Shown here one piece after another: positions 23,074 to 33,346 of a DNA stretch of 64,000 bases (within the stretch, counting starts at the first letter, position 1; each line of letters begins with the position of its first letter). The stretch lies in NCBI GenBank assembly GCA_030686995.1, contig CM060692.1:14365465-14429464 (forward strand). The letters are read 5' to 3'. The position numbers were made by a program, and so were the translations under genes. This DNA comes from Artemisia argyi (taxonomy: Eukaryota; Streptophyta; Magnoliopsida; Asterales; Asteraceae). The notes under the pieces were generated by a model. The model worked only from the letters and a program-made list of their open reading frames with translations, was not told where the DNA came from and made no database searches.

Positions 23074-25005
23074 ATCATTAGTACCGAGGGCTTTGTCTAC
23101 ATATTTTACCATGTTTTCCTTGGAGACAGGTACCCTTCAAAACCAGGCAGCAGTTGACAACTCTCATATGGCATAGTTTCATCTAGTGCTTTTCAACCAG
23201 TAATCAACTGCATTAAGACTACCCCAAACGAGTAAACATCCACCTTTGTCGTCACCCTCCCAGTAGCTGTTTTGACCAAAAAAAATGTTTGAATTTTAGA
23301 ACACCGCAATTTATGTTGAGATGATAACGTACATAATAAAGGAATACAGAAGTAGAAAAGGGAAGGTGGTAGTTATCACCAGAATACTCTGGTGCCATAT
23401 ACCCGAAAGTCCCTGCCAATCTCGTCTCGATAGAGTACTTCCCATCAAGTGCATTCTTAACCAGACCGAAATCAGCAACCTTTGCTCTCATGTGATGTCA
23501 TCACCAAGAAGGATGTTAGCCGGCTTCAAGTCTCGATGAATAAAGCTTTGTTTGGCCAAACTATGCAGATACTCAACCCCTCTTCCCACATCTAAAGCAA
23601 TTGAAACCCTTTGTTTCCAACTAAGAGGAAGACTCTTTTGTTCTCTACATTTAAGCAAATGTTGACTTAACGTTCCTTGTGGCATGTATTTGTACACCAA
23701 AAGCCTCTCGTTATCATTGGCACAGTAACCAAGAAGAGCAACAAGATGTCTATGCCTAACTTTTGTTAGTACTGCAATCTCCGCTTCAAACTCATTCATA
23801 CCTTTTCTTTCCTTCATAACAGTTTTCATCCTCTTGACAGCAATCTTAGTCCCATCATCAAACTCGCCTTTGTAAACGACTCTAAATCCACCTCTTCCCA
23901 ACACCTTCTCGTCACTGAAATTATCCGTGACTTGCTGAAGCACTTGAACTGAAATCATCAAATTACCACTTTTGGATGAAGGTTTTTTCATTATGATCTA
24001 CGCTAACTTGATATTGAACTTCGTAACACTTGTGACACACAAACAGTACAATAAAAACAAAAACAAGACCACTCATCACAATTCCAACATACCAACTGGA
24101 ACAGATGACTTCTTTGACTGTCCACTAGGATCGTTTTGACTTAATAAACGATTGTTGTCATGTAAAAACTTCACCCTTTCTGAGAATGTAGGTAAACGCC
24201 CGGAAAGATTATTGTTTGACACATCAAGAAACTGAAGATAAGGCAAAGATGCCAAGATCTCAGGGATAGAACCCGTGAGATTATTCTTACTCAATGATAA
24301 ACTCCTCAATGAAGTCAAATTAGCAAAGGATGGAGAAATAGTGCCTACGACATTTAATCTTTCCAAATTCACAGTGATCACATTCTTGCCAGAAGAATCA
24401 CAACCAACAAAATTCCATCCCCCCTTACAAGCATTATTACCTTGTCAAGATTCTGCCAAGGACATTGGAGACCCAAGAGCTCCAGCAACCTCAAGGAGTG
24501 CCGTCACTTGAGGATCACATTCTCCTGGTATATCTAAACAGAACCTATTATTTCTTAATGAACCTATCAAAGAAACCACGGGATTTTTAAACACGGGCAT
24601 TGGACCCTGCAACTTATTATTTTGTAAGGTTATATTGACTAACTTAAGAAGAGATACCAATGACCTAGGAACTAAATCTGTTACTTGTTATCCCTAAGTT
24701 GCAAATCAAATAGTATATCAGTACATTTTGAAAGATCCGGGATAACACCAGTGAAAGCATTAGCTTGTAACCAAACTTGATTTAGTTGAGTCATGGAAGA
24801 GAGTACATCAAGTGCACCAAACTTGATTAAGAGCACACGGTGTAGGCTCTTCGTTCCCACGTGGAGGCTTAACGGCGAGCCGTTCCTCGCCACTACACCA
24901 TGTGAGGCTCGCCGTTGGTCTTCGTTCGTTACTTCTCCGTGAGCATGGCGAGGTAAATGACTGACAAAAAGCCTGTGGTTGTGTACGTTGGGTTTTAATT
25001 AAACG

Positions 25006-25006
<1 letters not shown>

Positions 25007-25092
<86 letters not shown>

Positions 25093-25093
25093 T
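25007..25093 (+). repeat. (ATT)n microsatellite
   Basis: About 28 uninterrupted ATT triplets. Confidence 0.98.
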
Positions 25094-25483
25094 TGATGAA
25101 ATAGTGTTTTGTATACTTTGTTCTACCAAATATGAGCTAAAATCGTCAAGTTTTAGGTGATTAGAGCATTTGTATTAAAATAATGGAGGAGGTGAAACAG
25201 AGGGTAAAGAAAGTGTGCAACGGAGAAGAAGACGTTACGTGGTTATTTTCAGTTTTTACCTCAAAGTTTGTTATTTTCACCTTTTGTCCAAATCTTAAAT
25301 ATTTATTACCAGATAAGGACTTTAGGATTTACATGATTGACACTTTCTTAGAAAAAGAATATAAATGATCCAATATAAGTACGGTAACAAATTTAGTGGT
25401 TATTTGGATGAAATAAAATTAGTTTGTTGTATTATTTTTTTATAATTAGTGAAATTAATTTTTTTTATTTAGTGAAACTAGTA

Positions 25484-25515
25484 AAGTACCCGCGCGTTGC
25501 AGCGGCGAGTACACT
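25484..25515 (-). mobile_element. Helitron-like 3' terminus
   Basis: On the minus strand the sequence reads CCGCTGCAACGCGCGGGTAC and then TTTACTAG followed by T. It has a GC-rich imperfect hairpin a few bases before CTAG|T, the hallmark of Helitron 3' ends, which insert between A and T. The 5' end (TC) was not located. Confidence 0.5.
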
Positions 25516-26372
25516 AAAATAAATGTTAACGACATCAAAAGGAAAAAAAGTGATAGCTAAGAGTTATAAACCTTTTGGGCTCGAGCCCGTTGGCCCATGC
25601 TCATTCGGGATCAAGCCCGTTTGGCCCGTGCCCATTCAGGCTTGAGCCCATTTGGCCCTTTGCCCGTTCAGGCTTTAATATTTGTATAATGTGCTTTATT
25701 ATTTGTATTAGTGACATTTAATGTATGAATTGTGTTTAAGTTGGTTGTACAATATGCTTGATAATTTGTATTTCTTATGTAAGGGGTGTTTTAATAACTG
25801 CATTAATTGTATTTATTGACCAGTTTATTAATGTTAGTAAATGTGTTTTAATTAGTTGTACTTTTATCTTAAAAACTTGTAATGCCGAATTTTAAGTATT
25901 TCTATTTAAAGATTCTATTTAATGTTAGAAAATGTGTTTTAATTATTTGTATTTTTTGCTTAAGAACTTGTAATTGTATTTAATGTTAGAAAATGTGTTT
26001 TAATTAGTTGTACTTTTAGCTTAAGAACTTGCAATGCTTAATTTTAAGTATTTCTTTTTTTTAAAGGCCTAAATGCTTTAAAAGATAGTATAATGAATAA
26101 AAAAATAAAGTTGTAAGTGGTGGAGCCAAATGAAGAAGTTGAGGTACCTAGTGCTTGTCAACTACACCTAGTGCTTTAAGTTGAGTCATAGATACCGAAT
26201 CAGTGATCCACGAAAAGATGCAGGCAGAGTTCCAGTGTGGTTATTGTAAGATAGGCAAAGACTGCATACTAGGAAGAGTATAAAAAACATCTGCAATCGT
26301 ACCAAATATGTTGGCATTGCTGGCTTGGAATGTTAGTAAAAAAAATGCATTGAATGAGGCCATCATGAACAA

Positions 26373-26543
26373 TGGCGGACCTATATAGGGGCAGGGGAGG
26401 GTCCGGGGCCCCCCAAAATTTGCCGCACCTAGTGTAAATATTATAGGTTTTAGGGATAATTTAGTTGAGGTTACAAACAAATCTCCGATTTGGCCCCCTC
26501 AAAATAAATTCAGCCCAAAAAAAATAATATTCTAGTTCCGCCA
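26373..26543. mobile_element. Short MITE with TGGCGGA / TCCGCCA ends
   Basis: 171 bases with terminal inverted repeats TGGCGGA and TCCGCCA. It is absent from the matching position in unit 1 (about 12040). The interior GGCCCCCCAAAATTT recurs inverted as TTTGGCCCCCTCAAAAT. Resembles small hAT-type derivatives, but the target duplication is unclear. Confidence 0.65.
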
Positions 26544-26715
26544 CTGATCAGGAAGACTCCATTGGGACAAATCTGAGTTGTCACAGATGCTAAAACTCTG
26601 GAGATTGGTGAGACCTTATCTGAGGGGATTGAAGTGAAATAATTGCCATCAAGGAATACGTCTTTGAGAAGACGAAGGTGAGTTAAAGTAGGTAAGGCAC
26701 CGGATAATGAGTTGT

Positions 26716-27076
26716 GTTAACAACTCACAGGAACTTAAAACATCAACAAAGGTAGGTAATCGCCATCAACAAAAACATCTATCGTAATAACACTGTAAAA
26801 TATAGAATCACATATAAAGCAGTAGAATTGATTACTTTGACATTAAAGGTAGGTATTTAGTTAACAACTCACAGGAACTTAAAACTTTTGATCTAGTGAT
26901 ATGTGAGTTGTCAATCAACTTAAAGGTTGTGGATTCAAGCATCACTTGAGTTATTTGTGCGTTATATTGAGATAGGTGATGTATGGTGTAGAAAAACCAT
27001 TTCGTTAAAAAAAAGTCCCAAGACATAGAAAATGGGTATATATAATACACCGTGTATAATCACAATTCAATAAAAA
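26716..27076. other. Non-coding flank of unit 2
   Basis: No gene. It holds two copies of TTAACAACTCACAGGAACTT (about 26727 and 26861), each near AGGTAGGTA, which looks like a small local duplication. Confidence 0.5.
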
Positions 27077-27112
27077 CTAGGTGTATAACCCGCGCTTCGC
27101 GGCGGGTTGTTT
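27077..27112 (-). mobile_element. Helitron-like 3' terminus
   Basis: On the minus strand: AACCCGCCGCGAAGCGCGGG, then TTATACACCTAG and T. The hairpin CCCGC...GCGGG about ten bases before CTAG|T is the canonical Helitron 3' signature. The element body would extend to higher coordinates, possibly across the EBP1 fragment. No RepHel protein and no clear 5' end were found, so it would be non-autonomous. Confidence 0.6.
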
Positions 27113-28658
27113 TGCTAAAGAAATAGTTTATGGTGTCTAGTGAACATGTATGAAAACAATGGCGCATGGAACGGTTTTTTTTTATCAAATAAGAATATGG
27201 AACGTGTTGCAAAGTAACATGAATGTTAGAAATCAAAATCAGTCTTTGCATGATTAGAAACAAATCCAGTTGGGGACCTTAGTCTTCATAATACCAGTTA
27301 ACAACTTATTAGTTAGGTCCATGAAGATTCCTTGTCGTAATTTATAAAGTGTCTAATCTATATTCTTTAGTCTCTCCATTCCTTCCCTAATCAAGCAGTG
27401 AATCCTCTTCCTGTCATTGCAATCCCTGCTGTTCTCTATCTCTTGTCTAATTGGTTGCATCAGTTCCTCTTAACCAGGAGCAAGTGCTCTTTTATCAACT
27501 CTGAGAGCTTGCGTGTACAACTTCAAGACTCAAGCACGTGGAATGAAAGTCTGCAAAAGGATACAAACATAACTAACTCTATGACCAAACACACAAATTT
27601 TTGAACTAAAAATTTTCTTTCCTAACCTGTTAGCTGCAACTGCTGATGTTTTGTTAGCGAAAAGTGCAGCAGTTCAAGTTTTCGCAATCTTTCACATAAC
27701 ACAGCATAAAAGTCTGATTTTTTTAGGTTAATGTAACTGCATTTTGGTCACTCATAGCATCACTAATAATCTAGTTAAACCATGTGGTTATTAATTCTCT
27801 AAAAAAAACACGAAACTCCTAAAAATTCACGTGAATCTGTTTAGTTGCAAAAGATATAATCCAAGCTTATGCAACTAAAATAAAGAAGAGCGGAAATTAA
27901 ATTGTTACCCACAGTATGCAAATCAAAGCTAAATAATAATGCCTTTAAGATCTACGAACCTCTGTTATTCTTTTTCCTCTCATTGTCAAGAGGCTATGAG
28001 GAGTAGATGTTGTAAGAAGCACAGAAAAATATACAGATCACACAATTCAGAAGTCGGCCTTTTTTTGGGGCAGAATATAAAATGCCTTATGTTTATTATG
28101 GTGAAGCTGCAAGCTACTTTAAGAATGGTCGCCATAAAACAGTGAGAGATGAGGCCCACGCCATAAATCTTGAAGCGGTACTAAAGAACCATCATGGCTG
28201 TAACAAATGAAAGACAAATGATTTTCCAAGCTAGACCCTAACAACATTAACTATATAAAACCAGAACACATGTTCCATAGCGAGTAAAAAAAACACATAA
28301 CTGAATTACCTCATGACGCTAAACGCCTTCTGTTGACGTTTTGATGTACACAGCTAAACTGTATTCATGTTGCTTCATTCGTACCTTAAATAACAATAAC
28401 AATGATTGTGTCAATATGAGGCAACCCGCAAGTGATATTGTGCTCTGAAGAAAAAAAAGATCTAGATATTCGTAGTGCAAGACTTTTACTACAATCCAGT
28501 GTATGGATTAACTGATCCTTCATTTATACATATAACAACAGGCGTCAATATATTAGTATAAGGTAACTTGTAACTCGTATGTCATTTGTAAGAAAAAATG
28601 GAGTTGGGTCTTCATGATAGGAGGATTTAATAGTGTTGAAATATACAGGTTAGTGTAC
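27113..28658. other. Non-coding, possibly Helitron body
   Basis: No confident gene. Exon-like pieces on the minus strand include one at about 27500-27556 after CCTTTTGCAG, read as FHSTCLSLEVVHASSQS then stop, and one at about 28300-28393 read as VRMKQHEYSLAVYIKTSTEG then stop. They match no family I know and their phases are not linked. Confidence 0.3.
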
Positions 28659-30014
28659 CTATGCGCAACAGTTGTGTGTGACGGTTATTTCCACGTACGT
28701 TAGCAGGAGAAGACTGCAATGTCTCATTTTTACCTTGCAAAATATTGTCGTAGGCTTTCCTGATAAATTTGATGTATCACTGACTGCACCATAAGTGAAA
28801 AGCTTGCCAAAACAACATCGGCACCCTTTTTATGAGCATCAAAATTTATGAATGCCTGTTACTCCAATGCCCCTGCGCATTTTACGATAACTTGGGAGTA
28901 TTCGTTTTTCAAAAAATATCGAAGAAGCATGACAAACGTTACACTTATTATATACCAGTCCCCTGTATTCACAATATAGTAGTGTTTGGGATTGCATATT
29001 ATTAGATCAACTGTTGGGGTCCTTCAGTTGGCTTTTTAAGTAAAAGTTAAATTGCTGATAATTGTAATATCTGATAAGATTATAAGATTCATTTTCAGAT
29101 GAACAAAAAGCCAAGATCGGTGCTAAGATGGACTTATACAAAGACATATGGAAAATAGAAGAGAATATGGCAAAAGAATTTGCACCAAATCCACTCATAC
29201 TACATCCTCTTCTGATCTGAATTTCTTTTTTAACTGAGTCGATTCTCTCAATGATTTTGGCCTTCTATCGATCTGAATGTGGACTTTTAAAAAAATGTGT
29301 ATAACAATTTGTCTAAAAACTTTACCTTGTTGGATTTAAAAATGTAGGTGTACTTCGCACCTCGTGTTCTTGTGCATGCACTTGCAATATTTTGATCTGA
29401 AGTATCCATTCGGACCTACAATGGTAGAAGCCATGACGAAGCTAGTATAATGCATTCCAAAGCGATGACACTGTTTAATAGAGAAAAAAGAGTTACTATT
29501 AAAGCACGCCAACCTAACTTGTTGTTACCTTTCTAATATAAATAAGTTGCAGGTAACCAACAATTGTGTGCAATCCTTAGCAATATTTATATCTTGTTAT
29601 GTGTTCGTTTGATCCAAAGAATACAATTTATAGTAGCCTTCAATTTTTAAGAAAACAATCATTAACCAAAAGTCGTTAAACTGGTAAATATAGAATCTAA
29701 AAAAAAGCGCAAATAAAAGTAGAAGAAACCTGACATTTACAGTCTGACTATTTCTGTACTTTGTTAAAATTTTCATCTGTTTATAAACTTGAAAATTATG
29801 CAGGATTTATGCAAGAATGCAAGATTAATAATAACTTTGGGTGACCTGAATCCGGTTGCAATTTTCATTGCATTTAAACCATTCCCTTTTCATCTACTTT
29901 CATATCCACCCGTTCAACCCGTTACAGATATAACATAGCATGAATTGACACAGTTATGTGTACTCGGGCTGAAATTTACCTTTCAATCGCGAGCTCAGTC
30001 TGCAACTTTGATAC
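28659..30014 (-). other. Series of short exon-like pieces, unidentified gene fragments
   Basis: Four minus-strand blocks with good acceptor and donor signals. 29980-30014 reads VSKLQTELAIER (acceptor CACTCACAG, donor AAAG|GTAAAT). 29361-29396 reads IKILQVHAQEHE (acceptor ACTTCAG, donor GAG|GTGCG). 28734-28855 reads AFINFDAHKKGADVVLASFS and continues 20 residues to QYFA. 28659-28713 reads SSPANVRGNNRHTQLLRI. Phases do not chain into one open protein, and none resembles EBP1, whose first exon lies upstream. They may be exons of one eroded gene or fragments captured from several genes. A plus-strand open stretch at 29099-29218 (QKAKIGAKMDLYKDIWKIEE...) is an alternative reading of part of this region. 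Confidence 0.3.
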
Positions 30015-30719
30015 CTGTGAGTGAAAACATAACAGTGCATCGTTAAGTGTGTCGTCAATTGTGACCCAAAGTGCATCTTATAAGGCATGTATACTTATTT
30101 TGATAAGAACATAAAAAATAGCAAGGGAGCAGGTCAAATGGGGAGAAATTTTACCATAGCTTAAAAATAAGCAGTAAAAAATGCAACACCAAACATCCTC
30201 TAATACAAAAAACATGTATCATAATCTCATTCTTAATGCACTTGACTTTTAAAAAAGGCAATCCCAACATGTAATAACAACTGTTATTACATGTTAATTT
30301 TTTAGAAAATGATTTACAATCACTATCCGTTTTCCGTAATAACAACTTAATCACAATCTGTTAAGGTACAACGACATTATATTGAATTAGGCAATTAAGA
30401 TTACGAATGCAAAGATATACCTAAAGTAATAATAACTTAATAACCTTTCATACCTAAAGCAACCAATACGTTATATGAAGCTCTATAAGCAACTCAACGC
30501 CATTGTTTCGGCTTATTTTTTCTGCTTATTTTTGGGCTTACATGTTTCTGCTTATTTTGAGCTTATGGTTCGGCTTATTTTTGGGCTTATTGGTTCCCCT
30601 TATTTGTGTTTATGGGTTTTAAGTGGAATATTGTTTCATTTCTAATCAACATATAATATATAAAATTTATTAAAAATAAACAAATAAACGAAAAGAAAAA
30701 AGGATAAAGAACTATATAC

Positions 30720-31066
30720 TGTTAACAATTTCAACAGCTGATTTGTATTTGGTCACAACTTCAGAAGAAGAAAGATCAAGCTCCTTCTCTTCACCTCCAT
30801 CATCAGAAGCCATCTTTCTTTCTTCAGAAAATCTGGAATAAAAAAATTAACATATCAAAAAGCAAAATTAATCCAAGAAATTAAAAGGTTTTGTTTGGTT
30901 ATGTAATACATCTAACTTGAACAAAATCCCCAAAAAACAACACAAAGCCCTAATTTGTAAATAAATAAATAAAAAAAACAAAATACCCGTATTCTTCTTC
31001 CTCATCTTCTTGATCCGATCATCTGTGGTATGTGTGTGTTTTTGTTTGTGTTTTGTGGGTTTGTTT
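30720..31066 (-). CDS. EBP1: ERBB3-binding protein 1 homologue, 5' end only
   Basis: The start codon is at 30811-30813 and the first coding exon runs down to 30720: MASDDGGEEKELDLSSSEVV, then TKYKSAAEIVN, ending one base into the next codon before donor GTATAT. This matches the N-terminus of plant EBP1 (PA2G4/M24-like protein, a regulator of ribosome biogenesis and cell growth), including the conserved VVTKYKSAAEIVNK. A 5'UTR intron (30833-30986, acceptor TTATTCCAG, donor CGG|GTATTT) and an upstream UTR exon are preserved. No later EBP1 exon (such as the ERGVAFPTC part) is visible in the 3.6 kb where it should follow. Joining to the next exon-like piece gives a quick stop. The piece therefore looks like a gene 5' end cut off from its body, perhaps by Helitron capture; a very long first intron is the alternative. 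Confidence 0.75.
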
Positions 31067-31092
31067 GTTGAGCCGGTTGGGAGAGGAGGAGG

Positions 31093-31100
31093 TTTTTATA
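31093..31100 (-). promoter_or_regulatory. TATA box of the EBP1 fragment
   Basis: TATAAAAA on the minus strand, about 30 bases before a pyrimidine-rich leader (CCTCCTCCTCTCCCAACC) and 280 bases before the start codon. A Tourist-like MITE begins only 19 bases upstream. Confidence 0.6.
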
Positions 31101-31118
31101 CTTCCGCTACTGTAGTAA

Positions 31119-31367
31119 GGCTATGTTTGGCGCGGAGCTTTTTTGGAGCTTTTTTGGGTAATGAGCGGTGAGAACGAGCTTTTTTATTTTTGATGGTTGT
31201 GTGGCATGAGAGCTGTGGGCTTTGCTATTTTTTAGGAAAGCTCATTTTCCCAATGCTTCTTTATGATGTTGTGAGCTTTTTTGGCTACTGCTCACAGCTC
31301 ACAGCTACTACTGCTCACTGCTCCTGCTCAATGCTACTGCTCACAGCTACTTTTGCCAAACATAGCC
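31119..31367. mobile_element. Tourist-like (PIF/Harbinger) MITE, 249 bp
   Basis: Ends GGCTATGTTTGGC and GCCAAACATAGCC are inverted repeats, flanked by TAA (31116-31118, 31368-31370). The interior is built from variants of GAGCTTTTTTGG and GCTCACAGCTACTGCTCA. It lies directly upstream of the EBP1 TATA box. Confidence 0.9.
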
Positions 31368-31450
31368 TAAAGTCCACGGTTTTTAATATATATATATATA
31401 TATATAATCCAAACGCATTTCAATTATGATTATAAGAAGATATATTGTAA

Positions 31451-31798
31451 GAGCATGGGGTACCATAACCAAATTCATGGTTAAAGTTTAACCAAATCGG
31501 CGTTAAAGCAAGTTAACCATACCGCCCCCTTGGTGAAAGCCTCGTTAACGAGGGAGGTGAAGGGCTTAACCTTGCATTAAAGCCTTGAGCAAAATAAATA
31601 AATAAAAATCACTACACCCCTCAAATTTTCACTTCTGCCTCCTAAATGAAAGGGTGTTTATATAAATTGTTGTTTAGTTAAAGTTTGATTATGATAAGGG
31701 GTATTTTTTTTTCCGTTAAAGGTCAAAAGGTTAAACCTGATGTGACACTGACGTAGCAGTGAGTGAAAGTTTAACCTTGATGATGGTACTCCATGCGC
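31451..31798. mobile_element. Tourist-like (PIF/Harbinger) MITE, 348 bp
   Basis: Termini GAGCATGGGGTACCAT and ATGGTACTCCATGCGC are inverted repeats, with AAGTTTAACC inward on both sides. TAA target duplication at 31448-31450 and 31799-31801. No coding capacity. Confidence 0.88.
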
Positions 31799-32252
31799 TA
31801 AGAAACAACAACAAAGCTTGTGGTTGATGTATTTTTTTTAACTATCACCACTCATGCTACCAATTTTGAAGATATTACATGGTTTTTTAATGTCTCAAAT
31901 CTTCATTCACTATTGTGTGATATTTGTCATACTTTTCTTCACAATCATCACATCATGTCTCCCCATTTCTTGTATTCAAATTTATATGTATAAACAAATT
32001 GATGTTAATTTTTTATCATATTTGACCATTTGAACAAAATTTGACCAAATGTATGACAATTGAGTGTTGATCACTCAATATATTGAAGAGTCAAAATCTC
32101 ATCATCAAGTGATTGTAGATTTGTAGGACTTTTTAAATATCATTTTTTTACACAGTTTATGAAGTGAAACATTTTTAAATATTATACCAAAACTTTATAT
32201 CATCCAATCTCAACGCAATAAAAGTAAATAATGCCAAACAAATATACAAGTA

Positions 32253-32256
<4 letters not shown>
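31799..32256. other. Non-coding AT-rich sequence
   Basis: No gene or element recognised up to the (AT)n tract. Confidence 0.5.

Positions 32257-32340
<84 letters not shown>
32257..32340 (+). repeat. (AT)n microsatellite, left edge of duplicated segment A
   Basis: About 42 AT units. The sequence after it is repeated from 43311 on, so the duplication boundary lies inside this tract. Confidence 0.97.
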
Positions 32341-32342
<2 letters not shown>

Positions 32343-33346
32343 CTTGACTCTTGAATCGATCATGCATGAAATATGCTAAAATGATAATCATGTATGTCAT
32401 GCTTTATGTCAATAGCAACAAGAAAAAACCATTACCAATAAAATTTTATACGCAATTCAATAATTGTATGAAATTAATAAAAACCACATGTATGCATATA
32501 ATGAATATCTAAAATTACAAATTTCACTAAATCACCACCTCCACCCACCAAACCAGCTACCTTCATGATCAAGAAGAGAATGCCATTTTATAAGTTTTTA
32601 GTGTTCGCTATTCTTGATAGTTTAATAATGTTGACTAACAAAGCTCTCAAATTTTGTATCATCAAATTTTTTGCATGAAAAGTAGCATTATTTGTTGAAT
32701 ACGTACATTGAAATGGCAGAAAAATGTAAAAGGAAAATGATTATATTTACTCTATGATGTAGATATATACTTACAACTAAGGATCAAAGTAGAATGAATT
32801 TTAACAAATTAAATTGCTACTTAATAAGAATATTAGTTAGGGTCTTTCTAATAATAACTTAATACATTATAGTAAAAAATAATTAAAAGGGAGCTTCATA
32901 AATACTGATATATGAAACAAATAATCACACTGAGATAAAATTACGTTCAAATTATGCAAAGATTTTGGCTTCTTTAAACTTCCCTTTACCACCTCCTCTA
33001 CTACTTTCCTCTTCCTCTTCCCTTCATCACTTCTAGCAATCAACTTTCACCTGTAATATTACGTGGCTAACGTAAAACACACGAACATGATAATATGGAG
33101 AATAACATGTATAAAAAATGTACCATGCAACTAATGCATAGATGATAGATGTAAAAAAAATACATTCATGATGACATTCAAACGTAATAACAAAGATTTA
33201 ATTAAGAGAGAAGTGAGGACTTACCAATCATGAATACATTAAACCTGCAAAAGAACAATTCAACATGCATAAATAAGATGTTTTAGTGAAAGTTTATAGA
33301 AAGAAGATTGATATGGCAATGAACTTTTGGATTTTGGTTTGGAATA

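Larger units (their letters stand above)
24826..26169. mobile_element. Composite insertion in the TMK pseudogene, unclassified
   Basis: The block separates two pieces of the LRR region that adjoin in unit 1. It contains a GC-richer start (GCGAGCCGTTCCTCGCC), an (ATT)n tract at 25007-25093, a Helitron-like 3' end on the minus strand at 25484-25515, and three imperfect repeats of AATGTTAGAAAATGTGTTTT with downstream TTAAGAACTTG (about 25834-26045). No transposase frame. At least two insertion events seem likely. An open stretch at 25183-25365 (62 codons) has no recognisable match. Confidence 0.5.
12607..26715 (+). repeat. Tandem segmental duplication, unit 2 (decayed and expanded)
   Basis: Homology to unit 1 starts at about 12607 (ATATGGAGGTGGAAAAATGG) and ends at about 26715 (CCGGATAATGAGTT, matching 12205-12220). 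The unit grew from about 5.2 to 14.1 kb through insertions: a 13948-14603 block with a SINE, nested LTR elements at 15338-23073, a 24826-26165 block, and a 171-base MITE at 26373. All coding parts are disrupted. Confidence 0.85.
15084..26715 (-). pseudogene. TMK: TMK receptor kinase pseudogene, split by nested transposons
   Basis: Pieces in minus-strand order: 26715-26546 and 26372-26170 (first LRRs), 24825-24002 (LRR block two and membrane region), 23991-23380 (kinase first exon), 23275-23079 and 15337-15084 (second exon, ending QPNSF and stop). Lesions: start codon, signal peptide and first cap missing; several LRRs lost at the 24826/26170 insertion; WLGDD replaced by a stop near 24443; a 5-base insertion (GTGAT) near 23493 before the RAKVADFG segment shifts the kinase frame; the LTR element at 15338-23073 splits exon 2 within NDNE. 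It is the unit-2 paralogue of the intact gene at 9842-12500 and cannot encode a working kinase. Confidence 0.93.

Noticed and set aside
32200..32400. Reading frames through (AT)n tracts giving IYIYIY strings (also at 58248-58652)
   Set aside because: Simple-sequence artefacts.
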